Positions 8,218-16,028 of a stretch of DNA of 64,000 nt are shown here, piece after piece. The stretch is from NCBI RefSeq assembly GCF_900111995.1, contig NZ_FOKF01000007.1:62001-126000 (forward strand), written 5' to 3'. The notes beneath the pieces are model-generated. The model was not told the DNA's origin. It did no database searches and saw nothing but the letters and a program-made list of their open reading frames with translations. Each line of letters starts with the position of its first letter. The stretch's first letter is position 1. This stretch comes from Collimonas sp. OK607. Its GTDB lineage: Bacteria > Pseudomonadota > Gammaproteobacteria > Burkholderiales > Burkholderiaceae_D. The position numbers and the translations under genes are program-made.

Positions 8218-9456
8218 CTAATTTTCCTCGGCCAGCAGCTTGCTCGCGTCCAATACGGAATCGGAAGACAATGACAGGTGACGGCTGGAACGTTGCGCGG
8301 CAATTTCTTTTTCCCAGCTGTCGCGGTCGGTCAGGTACAGCGGCGCATCGGCGCGGATCGCGCAGACATCGGCAGCGCCGGCACGCAAGCGATAACTGAC
8401 AGTACCGCTGACATGTTGCGCGGTTTCGAGGATGAAACGATCTGTGGCGGTGCGCAACGGTGTGAACCAGCGGCCCTCGATCGCTTCGCGCACCCACAGT
8501 TGTTCAAGCTTGAGCTTTTCGCGCAGCAGTTCAGCATCCAGCACCGCCGTTTCCAGGTGTCGATACGCTTCCAGCAAAGCCATGGCGGCCGGCGCTTCGC
8601 GTACTTCAAGCACCTTCTCGCCCTGCTCCAGGTGTTCCAGGCCGCAATAACGGCCGATGCCGAATGCGCCGACACGCTGGTTAAGGCGCGCGATCAATTC
8701 CACCAACGGCAAAGCCTCGCCATCGATAGCAACCGGACGGCCGACGTCAAACCTGATCGATATTTCTATACTGGCAGGCGCCGGATCGATTGCGGCGGTC
8801 CAGTCAAACAGCGATTCCGGGACCCAGAACGATTCCGGATTATCGAGCGAACCTGATTCGAATTCTCGGCACCACAGATTGGCGTCGCCACTGATGCCGC
8901 GTGCCTGGAAGTGCGGCAAGCCGGCAGCGCGCAAGGCTTCGATTTTTTCTTCGCGCGAAATCGCAGTGTATTCATAGGGCGTGCCGTAATACCCGGCGTA
9001 CCCAAGTTGGGCGATCGCACCATTCAAACGACGCAGCGTGTTCTGCGACTGATTAGCGGTATGGACGATGGCGTTGCAGCCCAGGCGCAATGCGGTTTCG
9101 ACGGCGAAACGGGCGATGATAGGACGCGACAGCGATGAACTGATCGGATAGATGCCCATGTATTTGGCATTGGCGCGAATCGCCGGTAGCACGGCATCCT
9201 CGGCAAACGCCTGCTGGCCGTCGATCACCAGCAATTCAGCGCCAAAATGCGCCGTGATCTGCTGCAGGTCCGCGGCGTTGACGCCCTCGCCCAGATCGAT
9301 TGTCAGCGCAGTGACGCGGCAACCACTGTCGACCAGGCATTTCAAGGCGTAAGTGCTATCCAGTCCACCACTGAACAAAGTCAGGACATGCTCGCAATGG
9401 CCGGCGACCAGTTTCAGGTCGTCGATGCTGCGTATTCTTTTTAGCGGCTGAATCAT
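8218..9456 (-). CDS. Argininosuccinate synthase-like ATP-dependent ligase
   Basis: A 412-residue protein related to argininosuccinate synthase, which adenylates citrulline and joins it to aspartate. The PP-loop SGGLDS is at 29-34, YPISSSLSRPIIA near 103-115 matches the family, and SGDANLWCREFESGSL near 189-204 matches the conserved NLW-R-E-G segment. The loop that in true ArgG reads G-C-T-G-K-G-N-D-Q and binds citrulline, aspartate and ATP is replaced here by HTANQSQN (132-139). A different acceptor or donor amino acid is therefore likely. GGAG lies six bases before the ATG. No argininosuccinate lyase gene is nearby. Confidence 0.8.
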   Translation of the reverse strand: MIQPLKRIRSIDDLKLVAGHCEHVLTLFSGGLDSTYALKCLVDSGCRVTALTIDLGEGVNAADLQQITAHFGAELLVIDGQQAFAEDAVLPAIRANAKYMGIYPISSSLSRPIIARFAVETALRLGCNAIVHTANQSQNTLRRLNGAIAQLGYAGYYGTPYEYTAISREEKIEALRAAGLPHFQARGISGDANLWCREFESGSLDNPESFWVPESLFDWTAAIDPAPASIEISIRFDVGRPVAIDGEALPLVELIARLNQRVGAFGIGRYCGLEHLEQGEKVLEVREAPAAMALLEAYRHLETAVLDAELLREKLKLEQLWVREAIEGRWFTPLRTATDRFILETAQHVSGTVSYRLRAGAADVCAIRADAPLYLTDRDSWEKEIAAQRSSRHLSLSSDSVLDASKLLAEEN

Positions 9457-9506
9457 AGGCGCTCCGGCACTGGGTGGTATGAGTAAATTAATAAAGACCT
9501 ATATTT

Positions 9507-9572
9507 CGACAAATACGAATAAAAACATCGTTATTGATAGTTATTATGTTTTATTCCGGCAAATACGATAAT
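9507..9572. promoter_or_regulatory. Candidate operator between LysR gene and ligase operon
   Basis: The AT-rich 155-base divergent spacer holds a near-perfect inverted repeat, GAATAAAAACAT (9517-9528) against ATGTTTTATTC (9546-9556). It also holds a direct repeat CGACAAATACGAATAA / CGGCAAATACGATAAT whose copies are 50 bases apart. Such a layout fits LysR-type regulation of the divergent operon. Binding is inferred. Confidence 0.45.
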
Positions 9573-9611
9573 CTATCAATTCAGAACAACACTTGTGCGC
9601 GGCGGGAATGA

Positions 9612-10565
9612 ATGGGAGCTAACCGATATATCAAGCTGATGCCTGACATGGCTGTGTTTGTGCGGGTGGTGGAAACCGGCAGTTTTTCGACGGCGGCCCT
9701 GGAACTTGGCATGACGCCCTCGGCTGTCAGCCGCCAGGTATCGCGTCTTGAGCAGGCATTATCGGTCAGATTACTGGAGCGCACCACGCGTAAATTGCGG
9801 CTGAGCGAATCCGGCAGCGAAGCTTATCAGCGCTGCCTGGAAATGGTGAACGCGGCCAAGGCGGCGATGGACGTCGCCGATAAATTCGTGGCGGTGCCGC
9901 AGGGACTGCTGCGGGTCGGCATGCCAAAAGCCTTCGGCAAGGGCGTGGTGACGCCATTGATTCCCAGTTTCCTGGAAAAATACCCGCAAGTCGATGTACA
10001 GCTGATACTCACCGACCGCCACGTCGACCTGATCAACGACGACGCCGACCTGGTGATCCGCATTACCAGCCAGCCGGCCGACGGCCTGGTGGCGCGGCCG
10101 CTGATGTCGATCGACCAGGTGTTGTGCGCTACTCCCAGCTACCTGGCCCAGCACGGCACGCCGAAACAGCCGCAAGACCTGTGCAGCCATAGCTGCCTCT
10201 ACCTTGGTGAAAATCCCGGCGATTCCGACTGGCATTTCATGCACCAGGGCGAAACCACCATCATCAAGGTGCGCGGCCGTTACGTGGTCAACCACAGCGA
10301 AGCACGCCTGGACGGCGTGCTGCAAAACCTGGGCATCGGCTGCCTGCCCTACTTCATCGTCCGCAACGCACTTGAGCAAGGGCTGGTCAAAGCCGTGCTC
10401 ACCGATTGGGAATTCATCGCAGCCTACCAGGGCACGGCTTTCATACAGTACCTGCCGACCCGCTACCTGGCGCCCAAAATGCGCGTCTTCATCGACCACC
10501 TGGCGAGCCACATGGAAGCCGACCTGAAACCCCTGGACCGGCGGCGCCTGGCATCCGACAAATGA
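9612..10565 (+). CDS. LysR-type transcriptional regulator
   Basis: A 317-residue LysR-family regulator with the helix-turn-helix in residues 15-65 (SFSTAALELGMTPSAVSR) and a C-terminal co-inducer domain. It belongs to the branch with the MPDMAVFVRVVETGSF opening, so a start at the internal ATG nine codons downstream is also possible. It is transcribed away from the ligase/dioxygenase operon and is the obvious candidate regulator of it. Its stop overlaps the start of the amidase gene by four bases. Confidence 0.88.
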   Translation: MGANRYIKLMPDMAVFVRVVETGSFSTAALELGMTPSAVSRQVSRLEQALSVRLLERTTRKLRLSESGSEAYQRCLEMVNAAKAAMDVADKFVAVPQGLLRVGMPKAFGKGVVTPLIPSFLEKYPQVDVQLILTDRHVDLINDDADLVIRITSQPADGLVARPLMSIDQVLCATPSYLAQHGTPKQPQDLCSHSCLYLGENPGDSDWHFMHQGETTIIKVRGRYVVNHSEARLDGVLQNLGIGCLPYFIVRNALEQGLVKAVLTDWEFIAAYQGTAFIQYLPTRYLAPKMRVFIDHLASHMEADLKPLDRRRLASDK

Positions 10566-11272
10566 GCAAGACCGCCATCTGCCGGCAGCTCCTGGCGGTG
10601 GCCGGCCTGATCTGCTGGTACAGCCTGCCGCTTGCCCCCTGCAGCGCACAGCAAGTCGTGGTCGATACCGGCCATACGACCGAAAATCCCGGCGCCACCG
10701 CCCCCGGCGGCAACCGTGAATTCGACCTCAACCGGCAATTCACCATCGCCCTCGGCAAGGCATTGCAAGCGGAAGGACTGGAGGTGGTCGACGTCGCCGC
10801 GCAAGGATCGCCGGTCTCCTTGCAGGCACGCACCAAAGCCAGCGCCAAGGCGGCGCTGTTCGTCTCTATCCACCACGATTCGATGCCGCAAGCCTGGCTG
10901 GATGCGGGCCGAAGCCGCGAATTCTCCGGTTACGCCCTGTTTGTTTCCGCCAGCAAGCCGCACTACGCGCGCAGCCTCGATTGCGCCAGAAGCATCAGCC
11001 TGCGCCTGCAAGACATCGGCGAACACCCGTCGCTCTATCACGCCACTCCCGTCCCGGGCGAAAACCGCCCCTTGCTTGACCGGCAACTGGGGATCCATCG
11101 CTTTGACGACCTGGTGGTGCTGAAAGCCGCCGAATCGCCCGCACTGCTGATCGAAGTCGGCGTGCTGGCCAATCCGGACCAGGAGCCGCGTCTGGCCTCG
11201 CCACGGTTTGCCGGCAAGGCTGCCCGCGCCGTCGCCACCGGCATACGGCAATGCTTGCCTGCGACGCCATAG
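10562..11272 (+). CDS. Exported N-acetylmuramoyl-L-alanine amidase (Amidase_3)
   Basis: A 236-residue zinc amidase that would cut the bond between N-acetylmuramic acid and the stem peptide of peptidoglycan. A signal peptide (AVAGLICWYSLPLAPCSAQ) is followed by VVDTGHT with the first zinc histidine, SIHHDS with the second, and LLIEVGVLAN with the catalytic glutamate. The domain is at minimal length, with no added binding module. The ATG overlaps the stop of the LysR gene (ATGA), so it is translated from that transcript. A link to the neighbouring cassette is not obvious. Confidence 0.83.
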   Translation: MSKTAICRQLLAVAGLICWYSLPLAPCSAQQVVVDTGHTTENPGATAPGGNREFDLNRQFTIALGKALQAEGLEVVDVAAQGSPVSLQARTKASAKAALFVSIHHDSMPQAWLDAGRSREFSGYALFVSASKPHYARSLDCARSISLRLQDIGEHPSLYHATPVPGENRPLLDRQLGIHRFDDLVVLKAAESPALLIEVGVLANPDQEPRLASPRFAGKAARAVATGIRQCLPATP

Positions 11273-11435
11273 CGGTATACAAACGGTACATATATAGAGC
11301 TGGCGGACAGCCGGCAGAACATAGGCAGCGCGGCAATTTTTACGCCGCTTTTACGGGCCTGCCAGTCCTTTTTAGAGAATCTTTACGTCCTGCCTGCTAA
11401 CCTGTAATCACCAAAACGACCAGTAGACATCCTCT

Positions 11436-11825
11436 ATGAATCAGGTAATTTCAGCAGTATCGGTATGGCGTTTCTCATCTCTTCCGGCTGCCGTTTCAAA
11501 AAAAATCCAGCCCCCCGCCTTACCTCTTTCGCTACGTTCCAGTCGCAAGCAGGCGCTCCCTACCCACAAAGATCTCATGATGTGCATCACCGTGGAGGCG
11601 GCATCGGTCGCCGAACTGCGGCGCGTCATCGTCAGTACCTGCGGCGACCTGATGGTCTATATGCGGATCAAGCCGGTCGAGCACGCCAGCAAGATGAAGT
11701 TCTGGCTGTGCCTGAGTAAAACCTCGGTCGACGCCGTCATCGGCAACATCATGCGGACCCTGCCGCAGGCAGAGTTCGGCCGTATTACGCCACTGCCAAC
11801 ATCAAACCCATCCAACACCAACTGA
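11436..11825 (+). CDS. Conserved-looking hypothetical protein
   Basis: A protein of 129 residues, or 82 if it starts at the ATG at 11577, that I do not recognise. The portion from ITVEAASVAELRRVIVS onward looks globular, with alternating beta and alpha character reminiscent of a small ferredoxin-like or ACT-like fold; the first 45 residues look unstructured. No strong ribosome site is visible before either start. It ends 15 bases before the dapA-like gene and may be co-transcribed with it. Confidence 0.55.
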   Translation: MNQVISAVSVWRFSSLPAAVSKKIQPPALPLSLRSSRKQALPTHKDLMMCITVEAASVAELRRVIVSTCGDLMVYMRIKPVEHASKMKFWLCLSKTSVDAVIGNIMRTLPQAEFGRITPLPTSNPSNTN

Positions 11826-11840
11826 AAACAAAACATCACC

Positions 11841-12785
11841 ATGTCCACCTTTGAAGGCATCTGGGTTCCTCTCGTCACGCCTTTCCGGCAAGGCAAACTT
11901 GATCTTTACAGTGCGCAGCAACTCGCCCTGCGCTTGTCAACCGCCGGCGTGCATGGCCTGGTGGTCTGCGGCACCACCGGCGAAGCCACGACATTGAACG
12001 AGCATGAGCAAGACCGGATGCTGTCCGGCGTGATGGAAGCAGTGCAAACCCGCTGTCCTGTCGTGATGGGTGTCAGCGGCAGCGACACGCGGCTAGTTAC
12101 GGAAAAAATCGTGCGCCTGAATGCACTGCGCCCGGCCGGCTTCCTGGTCTCGGCGCCGTCTTACGTGCGCCCCTCGCAAGAGGGCATACGAATGCATTTC
12201 GAGGCGGTAGCGACAGCGGCAGAGAGTCCGGTCATCCTGTACAACATCCCGGCCAGGACCGGCGTCAATATTGATGTCGCCACCGTAGCGGCTCTGGAAC
12301 AGCATGCAAATATCGTGGCAATCAAGGAATCCAGCGGTAACCTGATGCAGACCATGGAACTGATCAGCCGCACGAATTTGAACCTGTTGTGCGGCGATGA
12401 CGCCATGTTATTCAACACACTCTGCCTGGGAGGACACGGAGCCGTCTCCGCCGCGGCTCACATCCGGCCGGATTTGTTCGTGCACTTGTTTGAACTGGTC
12501 CGCGCGGGACAAATCGACCCCGCCCGCGCCCTGTTCAAGCAGTTGCTGCCGACGATCCAGCTGCTATTCTCGGAGCCGAATCCCGGCCCGGTGAAAGCCG
12601 CCCTAGCCATGCAAGGAGAGATTCAGGATGAACTGCGCCTGCCAATGACACGGATGACGGCAGCAGGAAGAGTCAAACTGGCCAAGACGCTGGAGAAACT
12701 GATGACGATTTCGGTCGCAGGCAAAACCGCAAAACCGGAATCCGCCACTCTCGGGAAATCCCGGCGGTTGGGCCTTGTCAGATGA
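11841..12785 (+). CDS. dapA: 4-hydroxy-tetrahydrodipicolinate synthase / DapA-family aldolase
   Basis: A 314-residue class I aldolase of the DapA/NAL family. DapA condenses pyruvate with aspartate semialdehyde in lysine and diaminopimelate synthesis. The Schiff-base lysine is Lys162 (AIKESSG). Thr45-Thr46 (GTTGE), Tyr108 and Tyr134 of the proton relay, and Arg139 (YNIPARTG), which binds the semialdehyde carboxylate in true DapA, are all present. The C-terminus carries about 20 extra basic residues. Because the arginine is kept I prefer DapA, but a paralogue acting on another aldehyde is possible, as the gene is not next to other lysine genes. Confidence 0.82.
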   Translation: MSTFEGIWVPLVTPFRQGKLDLYSAQQLALRLSTAGVHGLVVCGTTGEATTLNEHEQDRMLSGVMEAVQTRCPVVMGVSGSDTRLVTEKIVRLNALRPAGFLVSAPSYVRPSQEGIRMHFEAVATAAESPVILYNIPARTGVNIDVATVAALEQHANIVAIKESSGNLMQTMELISRTNLNLLCGDDAMLFNTLCLGGHGAVSAAAHIRPDLFVHLFELVRAGQIDPARALFKQLLPTIQLLFSEPNPGPVKAALAMQGEIQDELRLPMTRMTAAGRVKLAKTLEKLMTISVAGKTAKPESATLGKSRRLGLVR

Positions 12786-12903
12786 CCGCGCCTATACCTG
12801 GCGACGACTGATTTTCCATACCGATGCCACCTGGTGGCGTCTGCAAAAGATTGCCATTCACGTAAGACTTGCAAAAATTGCTTGATACGTGTCCAATCTG
12901 CGT

Positions 12904-13986
12904 ATGAAAATTTCTCCTACACTCCCCATATGGTCCATTGCGGCTCCGATCGCCGGCTGGCTCTTTCTTGGCGGCGCGAGTTTTAATTTCGGCAGCGCTT
13001 ATACAATATTACTCGTGGCCGGCTTGCTCGGCAGCGTGCTGGCGGCGGTGTACCACGCCGAGGTAGTGGCGCACAAGGTTGGCGAACCTTACGGTACCCT
13101 GGTACTGGCGCTGGCGGTGACCTTGATTGAAGTGGCGCTGATCGTATCGCTGATGCTGGCCGGCGGCGAGGAAACCACCGGGCTGGCACGCGATACCGTG
13201 TTTGCCGCCATCATGATTATTCTCAACGGCATCGTCGGCATATGCCTGCTGGTTGGCGCCAGCCACCATAAAGAACAAAGCTTCGGCTTGCTGGGCGTCA
13301 GCGCCTCGCTCGCCACGCTGGCGGCAATTGCGGTGCTGACACTGGTATTACCCAACTACACCTCATCTGCGGCGGGTCCGATCTACAGCCCTAGCCAGCT
13401 GGCGTTCATCGCCGTCATCTCATTGATACTTTACGGCACCTTCGTACTGGTGCAAACCGTGCGCCACCGTGACTACTTCCTGCCGGAAGAAGCGCTCAAC
13501 GATGAAGATGCCCATGCGGCGCCGCCATCGAACAACGTAGCAATAATCAGCGGCGGCCTGTTGCTGGTTTGCCTGGGCGCAGTGGTTCTGCTGGCGAAGT
13601 CGCTGGCGCCGACCCTGGAAACTGCGGTCGCAAGCGTCGGTGCACCCAAGACCCTGGTCGGCATCATCATTGCCGCTGTGGTGCTGCTGCCGGAAGGACT
13701 GGCCGCCGTGCGGGCGGCGCGCGCCAATCGCCTCCAGACCAGCCTCAACCTGGCACTGGGTTCGGCGCTGGCCAGTATCGGCCTGACCATTCCGGCGGTG
13801 GCGATCGTCTCGCTGACTACCGGTTGGACATTGTCGCTCGGCCTGGATATCAAATCCACGGTGCTGTTGCTGCTGTCGTTCATCGTCGCCGCTTTTTCAC
13901 TCGGCACCGGGCGCACTACTGTCATGCAAGGGACTGTCCACCTGGTGATTTTTGCTGTCTATTTGTTTACTACCATCGTTCCCTAA
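12904..13986 (+). CDS. chaA: ChaA-type calcium/proton antiporter
   Basis: A membrane cation exchanger of about 360 residues with eleven or so hydrophobic segments. The two cation-binding repeats are visible as GTLVLALAVTLIEVALI in the N-terminal half and IIAAVVLLPEGLAAVRAAR in the C-terminal half, each with the conserved acidic residue. An internal acidic loop (EEALNDEDAHA) separates the halves. A GTG at 12889 is an alternative start; neither start has a clear ribosome site. The family exchanges Ca2+ (and Na+ or K+) for protons. A strong terminator follows. Confidence 0.87.
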   Translation: MKISPTLPIWSIAAPIAGWLFLGGASFNFGSAYTILLVAGLLGSVLAAVYHAEVVAHKVGEPYGTLVLALAVTLIEVALIVSLMLAGGEETTGLARDTVFAAIMIILNGIVGICLLVGASHHKEQSFGLLGVSASLATLAAIAVLTLVLPNYTSSAAGPIYSPSQLAFIAVISLILYGTFVLVQTVRHRDYFLPEEALNDEDAHAAPPSNNVAIISGGLLLVCLGAVVLLAKSLAPTLETAVASVGAPKTLVGIIIAAVVLLPEGLAAVRAARANRLQTSLNLALGSALASIGLTIPAVAIVSLTTGWTLSLGLDIKSTVLLLLSFIVAAFSLGTGRTTVMQGTVHLVIFAVYLFTTIVP

Positions 13987-14026
13987 ACCGGCCGCGTCGC
14001 GCAGTCGACGGCAGGGCAGAGATCCG

Positions 14027-14051
14027 GGGCAGCGTAAGCTGCCCTTTTTTT
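14027..14051 (+). terminator. Rho-independent terminator after chaA
   Basis: GGGCAGC pairs perfectly with GCTGCCC around a GTAA loop, followed by seven T. It isolates the urea operon from the antiporter gene. Confidence 0.92.
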
Positions 14052-14101
14052 GCACTAATCAAGTTCATTTTCACACCGGCGCCGTGCCATCGCATTACCC
14101 G

Positions 14102-14116
14102 GCACCACACTGGTGC
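14102..14116. promoter_or_regulatory. NtrC binding site
   Basis: GCACC-N5-GGTGC is a perfect dyad matching the known NtrC recognition sequence. It lies about 125-135 bases upstream of the -24/-12 promoter, a normal distance for an enhancer-type activator. Confidence 0.75.
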
Positions 14117-14238
14117 ACACAAGCAACGCCAAAATCCCACCTCACCAAATACGGGCATCGACAATCTCGTTTGCGCCAACATTGCTCGAAATTCAAGTAA
14201 GCCTTCTTGAAACTGGCGCGTGGCGCCGCCCTCCTCAC

Positions 14239-14254
14239 TGGCACGCATTCTGCT
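14239..14254 (+). promoter_or_regulatory. Sigma-54 (-24/-12) promoter of urtA
   Basis: TGGCACGCATTCTGCT matches the consensus TGGCACG-N4-TTGCW at every defined position but one, with the invariant GG and GC at the correct 12-base offset. Transcription would begin near 14265, about 100 bases before urtA. Confidence 0.82.
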
Positions 14255-14366
14255 AAAGCTATTACGCAATCAATGCATTCCCGGTATCTGATTTCTACCT
14301 GCTTTCTTAGTCCGTGCTTAATTTTGTGTTTCTGTTTTTTATCGCTCACAACTGGAGGAGAAATTC

Positions 14367-15620
14367 ATGTCACGTCGCACCGTTTTGAAAGCTACCGCAC
14401 TCGGCGCTTTCGCACTTGCCGCCAGCTCATGGCTACCATCCGCGTTTGCTGCGGACACCATCAAGGTAGGCGTTCTGCACTCCTTGTCCGGCACCATGGC
14501 CATCTCGGAAACATCGCTGAAAGACGTCGCCCTGATGGCGATCGAAGAGATCAATGCCAATGGCGGCGTATTAGGCAAAAAGCTGGAACCTGTAGTAGTC
14601 GATCCGGCCTCCAACTGGCCGCTGTTTGCCGAAAAAGCGCGCCAGCTGATTTCGCAAGACAAGGTATCGGTAGTATTCGGCTGCTGGACTTCGGTATCGC
14701 GCAAATCGGTGCTACCGGTATTCAAGGAACTCAACAGCCTGCTGTTTTATCCGGTGCAATATGAAGGTGAAGAGTTAGAGAAAAACGTCTTCTACACCGG
14801 CGCTGCCCCAAATCAGCAAGCGATCCCGGCGACTGAATACCTGATGTCGAAAGAAGGCGGCGGCGCCAAGCGCTTCGTGCTGCTCGGCACCGACTACGTA
14901 TACCCCCGCACCACCAACAAGATCCTGCGCGCCTTCCTGCACAGCAAAGGCGTGAAAGACACGGACATCGACGAAGTCTACACGCCGTTCGGTCACTCCG
15001 ATTACCAAACCATCGTCGCCAACATCAAGAAATTCTCCGCCGGCGGAAAAACTGCCGTGATCTCCACCATCAACGGCGACTCCAACGTCCCGTTCTACAA
15101 AGAACTGGGCAACGCCGGTCTGAAAGCCACGGACGTACCGGTGGTAGCGTTCTCGGTTGGCGAAGAAGAATTGCGCGGCGTGGATGCCAAGCCGCTGGTA
15201 GGTCACCTGGCAGCATGGAACTACTTCGAATCGGTGAAAAATCCAGTCAACACCGCCTTCATCAAAAAATGGAAAGCCTACGCACTCGCCAAGAACCTGC
15301 CGAACGCCAGCACCGTAGTCACCAACGACCCGATGGAAGCAACCTATGTCGGCATCTACATGTGGAAACAAGCAGTAGAAAAAGCCAAGTCCACGGATAC
15401 AGACAAAGTCATCGCCGCGATGGCTGGGCAGAAATTCAAAGCCCCGTCCGGCTATGAGTTGGAAATGGACGCGACCAATCATCACCTGCACAAACCGGTA
15501 ATGATTGGCGAAATCAAAGCTGACGGCCAGTTCAATGTGGTGAACAAGACAAAGACAACAATCCGTGCGCAGCCTTGGAGTCCGTATATCGCGGGAAATG
15601 AAGGCAAGCAAAAGCTCTAA
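14367..15620 (+). CDS. urtA: Urea ABC transporter substrate-binding protein UrtA
   Basis: A 417-residue periplasmic binding protein of the UrtA branch of the branched-chain amino acid type. The N-terminus has a twin-arginine-like start (SRRTVLK) before a hydrophobic signal ending at AFA-ADT. Typical UrtA segments include VGVLHSLSGTMAISET, FGCWTSVSRKSVLPVF and LLFYPVQYEGEE. The ATG is preceded by GGAGGAG. It captures urea (or short amides) for the UrtBCDE permease. It is the first gene behind the sigma-54 promoter and is separated from urtB by a 515-base repeat-rich gap. Confidence 0.96.
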   Translation: MSRRTVLKATALGAFALAASSWLPSAFAADTIKVGVLHSLSGTMAISETSLKDVALMAIEEINANGGVLGKKLEPVVVDPASNWPLFAEKARQLISQDKVSVVFGCWTSVSRKSVLPVFKELNSLLFYPVQYEGEELEKNVFYTGAAPNQQAIPATEYLMSKEGGGAKRFVLLGTDYVYPRTTNKILRAFLHSKGVKDTDIDEVYTPFGHSDYQTIVANIKKFSAGGKTAVISTINGDSNVPFYKELGNAGLKATDVPVVAFSVGEEELRGVDAKPLVGHLAAWNYFESVKNPVNTAFIKKWKAYALAKNLPNASTVVTNDPMEATYVGIYMWKQAVEKAKSTDTDKVIAAMAGQKFKAPSGYELEMDATNHHLHKPVMIGEIKADGQFNVVNKTKTTIRAQPWSPYIAGNEGKQKL

Positions 15621-15656
15621 CGCCAGCGTAACGAGGCTGTTGTTTTTGACGTAGCA

Positions 15657-15728
15657 GTTGTAGTTGCGGTTGCGGTTGCGGTTGCGGTTGCGGTTGCGGT
15701 TGCGGTTGCGGTTGCAGTTGCAGTTGCT
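15657..15728. repeat. Hexanucleotide array, GTTGCG-type x12
   Basis: Twelve head-to-tail hexamers: one GTTGTA, eight identical GTTGCG (15663-15710), two GTTGCA and one GTTGCT. The homogeneous core suggests recent slippage. It begins 37 bases after the urtA stop. Confidence 0.95.
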
Positions 15729-15757
15729 TTTGAAGTGCATTCCGCATGGGGACGCTG

Positions 15758-15851
15758 CCAAATGTGGCGCGTGTCAGTCGGGAATTGTGGGAAGACATGT
15801 TTGAGCGCAGCGAGTTGGTCTTTCCACCCGACTGATACGCACCGCATTTGG
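15758..15851. repeat. 94-base hairpin element in urtA-urtB gap
   Basis: Two 25-base arms, 15758-15782 and 15827-15851, are inverted copies differing at only three positions, all compatible with G-U pairs. Inside, GTGGGAAGAC pairs with GTCTTTCCAC. The loop contains GAGCGCAGCGAG. The form fits a repetitive extragenic palindrome. Confidence 0.8.
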
Positions 15852-15898
15852 GGACCTGACCGGAGGGAAGGCAGTGGCTTTGCGGTCGCCTTCTTTTG

Positions 15899-15930
15899 GT
15901 TACTTTTCTTGGCGAAGCAAGAAAAGTAAC
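15899..15930. repeat. Perfect 13-base stem hairpin
   Basis: GTTACTTTTCTTG and CAAGAAAAGTAAC flank GCGAAG. Sequences of this type are, from memory, common as dispersed extragenic repeats in Burkholderiales; copy number in this genome cannot be seen here. Confidence 0.85.
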
Positions 15931-16028
15931 TAGCCGCCGGGCTACCCCCGGCATGCATCCACGGAGCAGCAACCGCTTTAAGTAACGAGAATTTCGTATC
16001 AAACGCGAGAACACGTACTCCGTGGCCC

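Larger units (their letters stand above)
14052..14366. other. Regulatory region of the urt-ure operon
   Basis: This 315-base non-coding stretch lies between the chaA terminator and urtA. It contains an NtrC-type palindrome, a sigma-54 promoter (both listed separately) and another inverted repeat, TTCAAG-N8-CTTGAA at 14192-14211. I see no gene in it. Confidence 0.7.

Noticed and set aside
15657-15728. CRISPR array
   Set aside because: The units are six bases with no spacers and there are no cas genes.
15617-15958. Reading frame with SYFSCFAKKSNQKK and poly-Thr/Ala repeats
   Set aside because: It is a translation of the hexamer array and extragenic hairpins; such products are common false gene calls.
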